Origin: an uncultured Erysipelotrichaceae bacterium
GTDB lineage: Bacteria > Bacillota_I > Bacilli_A > Erysipelotrichales > Erysipelotrichaceae
DNA: 5,355 nt
Direction: 5' to 3'
Assembly (NCBI GenBank): GCA_937893115.1
Contig: CALBGK010000120.1
Location: forward strand, 1 to 5,355
Shown: positions 1-5,355 of the stretch, piece by piece
Numbering within the stretch: the first letter of the stretch is position 1
Layout: the number at the start of each line of letters is the position of its first letter
Program-made: the position numbers and the translations under genes
Notes under the pieces: model-generated
Databases searched by the model: none
Told to the model about the DNA's origin: nothing
What the model saw: the letters and a program-made list of their open reading frames with translations, nothing else

Positions 1-285
1 ATCCTGCAATTTGTCAATGCTAACTATGAACTATACTATCAAGTGATTAAAGATGCTAAAAAAGAGGGCTATCGTTGGGTCGACTTCTTTGGTGCTGAAG
101 GTATCGTCGATAAGAAATCTTCACTCTATGGCATAACCTTATTTAAGATGCGTTTTGGTGGCGACTACGATGAGTTTATCGGTGAGTTTGACTTCATCGT
201 CAGACCTCTCATGAATAAGATAATATTGACATTATTGAATATTAGACGTAAATACTACATTAGAAAAGCAGAAAAGAATAAATGA
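1..285 (+). CDS. FemABX-family peptidoglycan bridge aminoacyltransferase, C-terminal part (5' end outside window)
   Basis: The frame is open from base 1, so this is the last 94 codons of a longer gene; the GTG at 43 is an internal Val codon, not a start. The visible part matches the end of the second GNAT-like lobe of FemABX ligases: a helix (LYYQVIKDAKKEGYRW), then VDFFGAEG, SSLYGITLFKMRFGG and FIGEFDFIV. These correspond to the family pattern of a Gly-rich turn, a 'gly-x-FKxxFGG' segment and a final 'xGEFD' strand. Family members work at the inner face of the membrane and transfer an amino acid from aminoacyl-tRNA to the stem peptide of a peptidoglycan precursor, usually lipid II. A basic tail (RRKYYIRKAEKNK) ends the protein and might touch the membrane; that is inference. 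The stop TGA overlaps the start of the next ligase (ATGA), so the two are probably translated together. The amino acid used cannot be told from this fragment. Confidence 0.88.
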   Translation: MLQFVNANYELYYQVIKDAKKEGYRWVDFFGAEGIVDKKSSLYGITLFKMRFGGDYDEFIGEFDFIVRPLMNKIILTLLNIRRKYYIRKAEKNK

Positions 286-1550
286 AACTGATAGAAATAA
301 AAAAAGAAGATTACAATTCATTGACCAGAAATCATCCTCTAGCCTCTTTTGAACAGACTTCTAATTGGGCTGATGTCAAAAGAAGTACTGGTTGGAATGA
401 TTATTATCTAGCCTATGTCGATGATAATGGACAATATTTGGCCTTTGCCATGTTGCTGGCGAAGAAGATGCCGCTTTTTAAGCGATATCTCTTCTATTCA
501 CCTCATGGTTATCTAATTGATTTTGATAATAACGAAGTAGTCAAATCATTCAACGAAGAATTAGTTAAATATTTAAAAGGCAAGGGAGCATTCGAGCTCA
601 TCATCGATCCCTATCTCTCTTACCAACAAAGAGATATCAACGGCAATATCGTCGAAGGCGGTATTGAACATAAAAAAGTTGTCGATGATTTAATAGCCTT
701 GGGTTATCATCACAAAGGCTTTAATCTCTACTACGAAAATCTTCAACCCCGTTGGCTATTCCGCCTTCCTCTAGACCGTCCATATGATGAGTTACAAAAA
801 AACTTTCGCTATGAAGTTCGTCGCAGAATCAAGAAAAAGGATAATTTAGCCATTGATGTAAGAGAACTTAATAGAGACGAAATCCCTGTCTTTAAGAATC
901 TGATGGAAAAGACAGCAGATCGTAGAGGTTTTATTGATAGACCCCTTTCTTACTATGAAAGAATGTATGACATGTTAGGAAGGGATAATATGTTACACTA
1001 CTACGTAGCAGAAATAGACTTTGCTAAGTGTCGTGAAAATGTCTTGCGTGACATCGAAAAGAATAAAACTTATATCGCCAAGATTAAAGCTCGTTCTAAT
1101 TCTAAGCACAACGAAAACGTCATCGCCGAAGAAGAGATAGTCTTAAATTCTAACTTGACCTTACTTAAAATCATCGATGAAGCCCATAGTGAATATGGTG
1201 AAAAGGTGGCCTTAAGTGCCATCGCCCTACTAACTTATGGTGAAGAAGCTATCATGTTGCTGGCGGGAAATGACGAAAAATATATGACACACTTTTCAAC
1301 TTCGTACATCATTGTCACTGAGCTCATCAGGAAGGCCCAGGCAGAAGGTTTTAAATATTATAACTTCTATGGCATCACTGGCGATTTCAATCCCGATAAT
1401 GAATTCTATGGTCTTTATACTTATAAGAAACAATATGGTGGTGAAGTAGTTGAACTGATAGGACAGTTTGAATATACTATTTCCTCAACTTTCAAAGCTA
1501 TTTACAATATCGCTAAAAAGGCATACAATTTTACTAAATCCTTTAAATAA
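282..1550 (+). CDS. FemABX-family peptidoglycan bridge aminoacyltransferase (complete)
   Basis: This 422-residue protein has the usual FemA/FemB length. Family features in order: SFEQTSNWADVK (22-33) in the first lobe; FYSPHGYLIDFD (71-82); FELIIDPYL (104-112); a 'GYHHKGFNLYYENLQPRW' segment (141-158); a basic NFRYEVRRRIKKK stretch (175-187); a charged helical arm predicted as coiled coil at about 243-305; then YGEEAIMLLAGND (319-331), NFYGITGDF (361-369), YGLYTYKKQYGG (376-387) and LIGQFEYTI (392-400). The helical arm makes it more like staphylococcal FemA/FemB than like the arm-less Weissella FemX. Its expected role is adding one residue from aminoacyl-tRNA to a peptidoglycan interpeptide bridge in the cytoplasm. 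The ATG overlaps the upstream TGA and has no clear Shine-Dalgarno, so translational coupling to the first ligase is likely. Two tandem ligases suggest a bridge built in at least two steps. Which amino acids are added is not readable from sequence. Confidence 0.92.
   Translation: MKLIEIKKEDYNSLTRNHPLASFEQTSNWADVKRSTGWNDYYLAYVDDNGQYLAFAMLLAKKMPLFKRYLFYSPHGYLIDFDNNEVVKSFNEELVKYLKGKGAFELIIDPYLSYQQRDINGNIVEGGIEHKKVVDDLIALGYHHKGFNLYYENLQPRWLFRLPLDRPYDELQKNFRYEVRRRIKKKDNLAIDVRELNRDEIPVFKNLMEKTADRRGFIDRPLSYYERMYDMLGRDNMLHYYVAEIDFAKCRENVLRDIEKNKTYIAKIKARSNSKHNENVIAEEEIVLNSNLTLLKIIDEAHSEYGEKVALSAIALLTYGEEAIMLLAGNDEKYMTHFSTSYIIVTELIRKAQAEGFKYYNFYGITGDFNPDNEFYGLYTYKKQYGGEVVELIGQFEYTISSTFKAIYNIAKKAYNFTKSFK
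1501..1529 (+). promoter_or_regulatory. Predicted sigma-A type promoter for the tRNA, inside the ligase gene
   Basis: TTTACA (1501-1506) and TACAAT (1524-1529) are separated by exactly 17 bases, and each differs from consensus at one position. Transcription would start near 1536, about 25 bases before the tRNA. The whole element lies in the last 17 codons of the upstream ligase, so the tRNA could be made both alone and by read-through from the ligase operon. AT-rich coding DNA yields chance matches, but the optimal spacing and position favour a real promoter. Confidence 0.6.
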
Positions 1551-1559
1551 AAGGATTTA
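1535..1559 (+). other. 10-bp hairpin spanning the ligase stop codon and abutting the tRNA
   Basis: TAAATCCTTT (1535-1544) pairs perfectly with AAAGGATTTA (1550-1559) around the 5-base loop AAATA. The ligase stop codon TAA (1548-1550) lies in the loop and the first base of the second arm. There is no T-run after the stem, so it is not an intrinsic terminator. It ends one base before the mature tRNA 5' end (1561). If RNase P cuts a read-through transcript there, the ligase mRNA would keep this stem at its new 3' end. That role is inference. Confidence 0.5.
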
Positions 1560-1560
1560 T

Positions 1561-1636
1561 GCCGACGTAGCACAGTCGGTAGTGCAACGCACTCGTAACG
1601 CGTAGGTCGTAGGTTCAAGTCCTATCGTCGGCACCA
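1561..1636 (+). tRNA. tRNA-Thr, anticodon CGU, CCA encoded
   Basis: A full cloverleaf can be folded. The acceptor stem GCCGACG/CGTCGGC (1561-1567 with 1626-1632) is perfect, with discriminator A1633 and encoded CCA 1634-1636. The D arm is GCAC/GTGC around AGTCGGTA, which carries G18-G19. The anticodon loop CTCGTAA (1592-1598) gives anticodon CGU, reading the Thr codon ACG. The variable loop is AGGTC. The T arm GTAGG/CCTAT encloses TTCAAGT. G1-C72, C2-G71 and G35-U36 match the known threonine identity set. The anticodon stem has four Watson-Crick pairs, but the pair next to the loop is A1591 against C1599 (A31-C39), a mismatch. The gene starts ten bases after a FemABX ligase stop codon and is followed by an intrinsic terminator. 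This isoacceptor is often dispensable for decoding, because a UGU tRNA-Thr can usually read ACG as well. Confidence 0.95.
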
Positions 1637-1645
1637 GTTTCATTC

Positions 1646-1665
1646 AAGTTCGTACCCTCGAACTT
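1646..1665 (+). other. Small hairpin in the tRNA 3' trailer
   Basis: AAGTTCG (1646-1652) pairs perfectly with CGAACTT (1659-1665) around the 6-base loop TACCCT, nine bases after the CCA end. The bases after it are TATATT, not a T-run, so it is probably not a terminator alone. It could shape trailer processing ahead of the strong terminator at 1673. Confidence 0.4.
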
Positions 1666-1672
1666 ATATATT

Positions 1673-1708
1673 AATGGTTGATTAAATTATCCTAATCAAC
1701 CATTTTTT
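1673..1708 (+). terminator. Intrinsic terminator for the ligase-tRNA unit
   Basis: A perfect 12-bp stem AATGGTTGATTA/TAATCAACCATT (1673-1684 with 1693-1704) has an 8-base loop. It is followed by TTTTTT (1703-1708, whose first two T belong to the stem) and then a pyrimidine-rich CTTCTTC. This is a typical Rho-independent terminator, 36 bases after the tRNA CCA end. It closes the plus-strand transcription unit. Confidence 0.88.
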
Positions 1709-1931
1709 CTTCTTCGATTTGATAATATGTAGTTAATTAATTACCATAAATATTGATTCTTATATGATCGATAGTCGCTTTGACGCTTCTGCAAAGGCAT
1801 AGCTAGATTGGAACTGTGTCCTTCCTAGCTATAGTCATAGAGGTGTAGCTCAACGCTTTTATAAAAGCATTCCAAATTCCGAAATGATAGACATCGGCAT
1901 CTGGATAGACATTGAATAAATCAGCAATATT
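1709..1931. other. Intergenic stretch without an intact gene
   Basis: This lies between the two convergent transcription units. No open frame of gene length occurs on either strand, no integrase or transposase piece is visible, and I found no direct repeat array. It does contain a short interrupted protein-like frame (listed separately at 1764-1919) and an 8-bp inverted repeat ATAGCTAG/CTAGCTAT (1799-1806 with 1825-1832, 18-base loop). No convincing promoter or Shine-Dalgarno was seen. Confidence 0.6.
1764..1919 (+). pseudogene. Possible gene remnant: protein-like frame broken by one TAG
   Basis: From ATG 1764 to TAA 1917-1919 the frame gives 51 codons, with a single TAG at 1800-1802. It starts MIDSRFDASAKA, and after the TAG continues LDWNCVLPSYSHRG, ending in IDIGIWIDIE. 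The composition is protein-like (two Trp, codons similar to the neighbours, many GNY codons). The stretch VLPSYSHRGVAQRFY resembles the acetyl-CoA loop of GNAT acetyltransferases (V-x-P-x-Y then R/Q-x-x-G-x-G/A), with Ser in place of the Arg/Gln; this match is weak and I do not assign a function. There is no Shine-Dalgarno before the ATG, and an in-frame stop lies upstream at 1734-1736. A remnant of a decayed gene fits best. A structured RNA or chance are the alternatives, since the TAG lies in one arm of an 8-bp inverted repeat. Confidence 0.33.
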
Positions 1932-1970
1932 AAAAGATAACTTCCCCTATATTAGAAAGTTATCTTTTTT
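1932..1970. terminator. Bidirectional intrinsic terminator between convergent units
   Basis: A perfect 12-bp stem AAAAGATAACTT/AAGTTATCTTTT (1932-1943 with 1957-1968) has a 13-base loop. On the plus strand the stem runs into TTTTTT (1965-1970). On the minus strand it starts three bases after the aminopeptidase stop codon and continues as TTTTAATATT. It therefore probably ends the minus-strand operon and can also block read-through from the left. Confidence 0.83.
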
Positions 1971-1971
1971 C

Positions 1972-3246
1972 TTACTTATTTTCGATTTGAATATGACCGC
2001 CATCAAAACTAATCTCTGCTTCATAGAAAGCTTTGATGCCATCGATCATATATTGAATATCTTTAATTCCCTGTGTCTCATAACTTGAATGCATAGCTAA
2101 TTGAGCCATGCCGATATCAATAGATAGCAGTGATACTTGAGCATTAGAGATATTGCCTAAGGTTGAGCCACCACGCATATCGCTGCGATTAGTGAAATAT
2201 TGGTAAGGAACTTTAGCCTTATCGAGAATCTGGGTAAAGATGGCGCTGCCTAAACTATCAGAAGTATAAGATTGGTTGGCATTGTGTTTAATCACGATAC
2301 CAGCATTCATATATGGTCTATTAGTCTCATCGGCTTTTTCGGGATGGTTAGGATGAGCAGCATGAGCATTGTCACAAGATAGAGAGATAGAATTGGCAAT
2401 AGCTCTTTCATAATTGAAATTTAGCTCTTCGCTAACCTTGCGCAAGATTAAATTCAAGAAATCGCTAGCAGCTCCTTGTCTTGTGAGTGAACCGACTTCT
2501 TCATTGTCAAAACAAGCATACAAATTGATATGGTGAACATCTTCAGCACTTAAAAAAGCCATTAGTGATGTAAAGCTAGAAGATAAGTCATCTAAGTGAT
2601 GACTAGAGATATAATCATCCCATATCATAGCTTCTACTAAAGGATATAGAAACAAATCAAAGTTCAAGACATCTTCTTTATTAATACTTAGATGTTCAGC
2701 TATCATCTGATTTAAATCAAAATCTTCTTTACAAAGTGGTAATAAATCAACTTGAGGATTGTAATCATAACCCTTATTGATAGATGGATTCATATGAATA
2801 GCGACATTAGGAATAATACAAATTGGTTTCTTAAAATCGACATTGATAGCCTGAAGACCATCTTCCCTTTTAATAATAACGCGACCAGCCATAGATAAAG
2901 GTCTATCTAACCACGAAGCCAAGATAGGCCCGCCATAGACTTCCACATTCAATCTAACATACTTGCCATTTTTGATAATGGCATTAGGTTTCAATTTCAA
3001 AGATGGGCAATCACTATGACTCAAAGCCATAAGGAATGATTGTCTATCTAATTTCTCAGGTATCTTAAAAGCGATAATACTTGAGCCATTTCTTTTTACA
3101 TAATAATTATGCCCAAGTTCAATATTAAAATCTTTACGCTCATCTAATTCGATGAAATCTTCTTTATTTAAAATATCAGCAATTTTATCGGTGGCATTGT
3201 AACTAGTACGACCATCATTTAAAAATTCACACAGTTTTTCTAACAT
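1972..3246 (-). CDS. apeB: M18-family zinc aminopeptidase (aspartyl aminopeptidase type)
   Basis: The 424-residue protein is the normal length for bacterial M18 enzymes: cytoplasmic, dinuclear-zinc exopeptidases that remove N-terminal residues, often acidic ones, from peptides. M18 hallmarks in order: HSDCPSLKLKP (77-87, with H77 and D79), YGGPILASWLDRPLSMAGRV (104-123), IPNVAIHMN (145-153), the LDDL segment with D219 as likely bridging Asp, FDNEEVGS (246-253, with E249 general base and E250 zinc ligand), SCDNAHAAHPNHPEK (290-304, with D292 as ligand), GGSTLGNIS (359-367) and IDIGMAQLAMHSSYE (376-390, with H386 as ligand). All expected metal positions are present, so it should be active. There is no signal peptide. 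A strong AGGAGG lies six bases before the ATG. It is the last gene of the minus-strand operon, 25 bases after the methyltransferase stop and just before a terminator. Substrate preference cannot be read from the sequence. Confidence 0.95.
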   Translation of the reverse strand: MLEKLCEFLNDGRTSYNATDKIADILNKEDFIELDERKDFNIELGHNYYVKRNGSSIIAFKIPEKLDRQSFLMALSHSDCPSLKLKPNAIIKNGKYVRLNVEVYGGPILASWLDRPLSMAGRVIIKREDGLQAINVDFKKPICIIPNVAIHMNPSINKGYDYNPQVDLLPLCKEDFDLNQMIAEHLSINKEDVLNFDLFLYPLVEAMIWDDYISSHHLDDLSSSFTSLMAFLSAEDVHHINLYACFDNEEVGSLTRQGAASDFLNLILRKVSEELNFNYERAIANSISLSCDNAHAAHPNHPEKADETNRPYMNAGIVIKHNANQSYTSDSLGSAIFTQILDKAKVPYQYFTNRSDMRGGSTLGNISNAQVSLLSIDIGMAQLAMHSSYETQGIKDIQYMIDGIKAFYEAEISFDGGHIQIENK

Positions 3247-3252
3247 AAGCTT

Positions 3253-3258
3253 CCTCCT
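3253..3258 (-). promoter_or_regulatory. Strong Shine-Dalgarno of the aminopeptidase
   Basis: On the minus strand AGGAGG is followed by AAGCTT and then ATG, a consensus site at six-base spacing. It fixes the start at 3246. It contrasts with the methyltransferase upstream, which has no visible Shine-Dalgarno. Confidence 0.9.
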
Positions 3259-3271
3259 AATCTCAATTATA

Positions 3272-4384
3272 TCATTTGCGATGCAATATCGTTAAAGCTT
3301 CAAAATGCGATGTAAAACCAAATTGATCATAGAGACTTATATCTTCAATAGAATAATCATTTTTAAGCTTTTTTAAATCATCTGCCATAGTCAAGGGATT
3401 ACAAGAGACATAGGCTATCTTTTTAGGTCTTTTCTTTAGCACGGTCTTAATAAATCTATCATCCATACCGCTTCTAGTCGGATCGACAACCAAGATATCA
3501 AAATCATTATCGTAGATATACTCACTCACATCACTTGTGATGAAGGAAACATTGTCGATATTATTATCTCTAGCATTAATCTTAGCCATTTTAACCGCTT
3601 GAGCATTAATCTCTACCCCTATTACTTCTTTAGCCTTAGCAGCTAAAAATAGGCTGATGGTGCCAATACCACAATAGGCGTCGAGTATGACATCATCTTT
3701 TTGAATACCTAATCTTTTGACGACATCTTCATATATCTTTAAGGCACAGTCATGATTTACTTGATAAAAGGCATTGTTAGGGATATTGAAGATAAAATCC
3801 CCCATCTTGTCTTTGAGATAGCCTAAACCATAGACATTAATAATATTTCCTTCTATTACCACTGTAGTATTACGACTGTTGATTGACATATCGATATTCA
3901 CTATCTCAGGATGTAATTTTCTAAGTGTCTTAAAAAAATTATTGCTTCCCTTGAACTCTCTGCTTCCCAATACTAGACACATCGATACCTTATCATCACT
4001 AGATATCCTAAACATGACATAGCGAACTAAACCCCTTTTAGTAAGGGGATTATAGGCTTCTACATGATATCTATTTAAGTAATTTAAGATATCTTTCATT
4101 ATCTTAGAGGCTGTTTCTTTTTGAATGAGACAACCATCAATACTTATAGGTTTGGCCTTTCCTTCTTCATAAAAGCCAGCGCATAGCTTAGCCTTTTGCA
4201 TAAAGAAGCGATAAGTTATCTTATTACGATAATGATATATACAAGGATTGGCTACAACTTCACCAATACGAAAATCTTTAAGAATCTTTTGATACTCTTT
4301 TACTTTAGATTTTAAAGCTGTTTCATAATCATCTAATGGATATTTACACGCTCCACAGAGTTTAAAATATTTACAATTGTTCAT
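3272..4384 (-). CDS. RNA uracil-C5 methyltransferase, TrmA/RlmD (RlmCD) family, without TRAM domain
   Basis: The 370-residue protein is a SAM-dependent RNA m5U methyltransferase. Cysteines C4, C10, C13 (C-x5-C-x2-C) and C85 match the four-Cys [4Fe-4S] pattern of E. coli RlmD, including the 72-residue step to the fourth. Then come HYRNKITYRF (51-60), IPNNAFYQVN (201-210), the SAM loop ILDAYCGIGT (233-242), DPTRSG (301-306; usually DPPRxG), the nucleophile C328 in SCNP, and the general base E362 near the C-terminus. The Fe-S motif favours a 23S rRNA target (U1939 and/or U747) over tRNA U54, but the site is not proven by sequence. Relatives such as E. coli RlmD and most Firmicutes versions carry an N-terminal TRAM domain; here the protein begins right at the Fe-S motif. 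An in-frame TAG, which is the stop of the upstream MATE gene, excludes an N-terminal extension. No Shine-Dalgarno precedes the ATG. It is the middle gene of the operon. Confidence 0.92.
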   Translation of the reverse strand: MNNCKYFKLCGACKYPLDDYETALKSKVKEYQKILKDFRIGEVVANPCIYHYRNKITYRFFMQKAKLCAGFYEEGKAKPISIDGCLIQKETASKIMKDILNYLNRYHVEAYNPLTKRGLVRYVMFRISSDDKVSMCLVLGSREFKGSNNFFKTLRKLHPEIVNIDMSINSRNTTVVIEGNIINVYGLGYLKDKMGDFIFNIPNNAFYQVNHDCALKIYEDVVKRLGIQKDDVILDAYCGIGTISLFLAAKAKEVIGVEINAQAVKMAKINARDNNIDNVSFITSDVSEYIYDNDFDILVVDPTRSGMDDRFIKTVLKKRPKKIAYVSCNPLTMADDLKKLKNDYSIEDISLYDQFGFTSHFEALTILHRK

Positions 4385-4394
4385 CGCTATGTAT

Positions 4395-4400
4395 ATTATA
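4395..4400 (-). promoter_or_regulatory. Possible -10 element just before the methyltransferase start
   Basis: In the 18-base gap after the MATE stop, the minus strand carries a perfect TATAAT ending ten bases before the methyltransferase ATG. Transcription from it would start about four bases before the ATG, giving a nearly leaderless mRNA. No good -35 lies 16-18 bases upstream (ATGAAT at 17), and TATAAT is common by chance in AT-rich DNA, so support is weak. Confidence 0.25.
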
Positions 4401-4402
4401 AA

Positions 4403-5355
4403 CTAATAATTATCCTTATTCATTTTTAAAATTGTATGGCGATATAAAACTACTACTAATATTGTCGATAAAATATCTGCCACTGGTTGTGCCCACAATA
4501 ATCCATTGATGCCAATCATACTCTCCATGATAAATAATGCAGGAATATAGATTAAGCCCTGACGGCTTATATTGATGATCAAAGCAGGAGTGGCTGCTCC
4601 GATGGCTTGTAAAGCATTGACAAAGACATAAAAAATACCAAATAGGAAACTGGTAGACAATAGTATTCTAGAAAAATCAATACCGTAAGATAGAGCTTCT
4701 AGATCACTCAAGAATACACTTACTATCGATTCGGTGAAGATATAACATAATCCAGTCATAGTCACGCTTAATGCAAATGAGAATATAAGCGAAAATTTCA
4801 TCACTTTCTTAAATCTGTCTTGAAGATTAGCACCGACACAATATCCTAACAGTGGCTGAACTCCTTGAGCAAAACCTATGCATATCATACTGGTTATCAT
4901 GGTAACCTTCATCGCTACACCTATTCCTGCAAGAGCCATGTCACCATAGCTTGTCATCATACCATTGACCATTATCTGAGAAATGCTCATCAGTAAAGAA
5001 CCAAGAGATGCTGGTATACCAATAGATAAAACTTTAAAACAAGTTCCTTCTTTCAGGGTAAAATCTTTGATTGAAATGCTTAAGGTCGATTCACCCTTCA
5101 AGAAATAAATAATATAATACATGGCTCCAGCTATATTGCCAATGACAGTGGCGATAGCAGCACCAGCGATGTCCCATTTAAAAGCTAATATCATGATTGG
5201 ATCAAGCACTACATTTAACAAATTTCCTATTACTTGTCCCATCATTGCCTTGGTTGATTGTCCTTCTGCTCTTATGATATTAGAATAACAATTAGAAATT
5301 AGGACAAATGGCCCAGAAAAACTTACAATGGTCAAGTAGATCTTTGCATATTCCC
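4403..5355 (-). CDS. MATE-family multidrug/cation antiporter, MepA-like (N-terminus outside window)
   Basis: The frame is open to the window edge, so about 317 C-terminal codons of a protein that is usually near 450 residues are visible. The TTG at 5333-5335 is an internal Leu; the reading continues upstream as EYAKIYL. MATE proteins are 12-helix inner-membrane exporters that use Na+ or H+ gradients to expel drugs or metabolites. The fragment carries SNIIRAEGQSTKAM, GQVIGNLLNVVLDPIMIL and GFAQGVQPLLGYCVGANLQDR, which follow the MepA-type pattern (N-x-x-RAEG; LN-x-x-LDP; GxxQGxQPxxGY-x-x-GA), and several hydrophobic spans consistent with the later helices and the second half of the fold. It is the first of the three genes seen on the minus strand; its stop lies 18 bases before the methyltransferase. 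Its promoter is outside the window. The substrate is unknown. Confidence 0.92.
   Translation of the reverse strand, partial: EYAKIYLTIVSFSGPFVLISNCYSNIIRAEGQSTKAMMGQVIGNLLNVVLDPIMILAFKWDIAGAAIATVIGNIAGAMYYIIYFLKGESTLSISIKDFTLKEGTCFKVLSIGIPASLGSLLMSISQIMVNGMMTSYGDMALAGIGVAMKVTMITSMICIGFAQGVQPLLGYCVGANLQDRFKKVMKFSLIFSFALSVTMTGLCYIFTESIVSVFLSDLEALSYGIDFSRILLSTSFLFGIFYVFVNALQAIGAATPALIINISRQGLIYIPALFIMESMIGINGLLWAQPVADILSTILVVVLYRHTILKMNKDNY

Noticed and set aside
43..285. Small independent 80-residue protein starting at GTG 43.
   Set aside because: The same frame is open to base 1 and its upstream codons fit the FemABX fold, so this is an internal codon of a cut gene.
1535..1560. Terminator between the ligase and the tRNA.
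   Set aside because: The stem is followed by only three T and then the GC-rich tRNA, so it lacks the needed T-run.
1841..1855. AGGTGTAGCTCAACG looks like the 5' part and D arm of a tRNA.
   Set aside because: No T arm (GTTC-type loop) or matching acceptor 3' strand occurs within the next 60-80 bases, and it lies in the protein-like frame.
1561..1971. tRNA gene as an integration site with a mobile element scar downstream.
   Set aside because: No repeat of the tRNA 3' end, integrase or transposase piece is visible downstream in the window.
5333..5335. TTG as the start of a short MATE-like protein.
   Set aside because: The frame continues to the window edge with family-like sequence, and a MATE protein of about 310 residues would lack its first helices.
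1..5355. CRISPR array, toxin-antitoxin pair, defence island or other unknown multi-gene system.
   Set aside because: No regular repeats were seen, and every full-length gene belongs to a well-known housekeeping or envelope family.
1..5355. Reassigned UGA (Mycoplasma-like code).
   Set aside because: TGA ends the first ligase and the methyltransferase at the expected family C-termini, and Trp is encoded by TGG.

Overview
The window is AT-rich bacterial DNA with compact gene packing. It uses the standard code: TGA ends two genes and Trp is TGG throughout. Tandem FemABX-type cell-wall ligases, a MepA-like MATE transporter, and the Gram-positive-style promoter, Shine-Dalgarno and terminators all point to a low-GC member of the Bacillota. 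An uncultured or Erysipelotrichia-like Bacilli lineage would fit, but this placement is inferred from gene content and composition, not from a marker gene.

Left half, plus strand (1-1708). Two FemABX-family aminoacyl-tRNA:peptidoglycan-precursor ligases lie head to tail with an ATGA stop/start overlap; the first is cut by the window edge. Ten bases after the second ligase comes a tRNA-Thr(CGU) with encoded CCA. A good sigma-A type promoter for the tRNA lies inside the last codons of the ligase gene. A 10-bp hairpin spans the ligase stop codon and ends one base before the tRNA. A second small hairpin and then a strong intrinsic terminator follow the tRNA.

Middle (1709-1971). This stretch has no intact gene. 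It holds a short protein-like reading frame on the plus strand, interrupted by one TAG, which may be a decayed gene remnant. It ends in a bidirectional terminator that separates the two convergent transcription units.

Right half, minus strand (1972-5355). This looks like one operon, read right to left: a MATE-family efflux protein (N-terminus outside the window), an RNA m5U methyltransferase of the TrmA/RlmD family with an Fe-S cluster motif but no TRAM domain, and an M18 zinc aminopeptidase. The intergenic gaps are 18 and 25 bases. The three products share no obvious pathway, so they read as a housekeeping cluster.

I do not see a new multi-gene system here. The most distinctive feature is the close physical coupling of FemAB-type ligases, which consume aminoacyl-tRNA, to a tRNA gene with its own embedded promoter and a junction hairpin.
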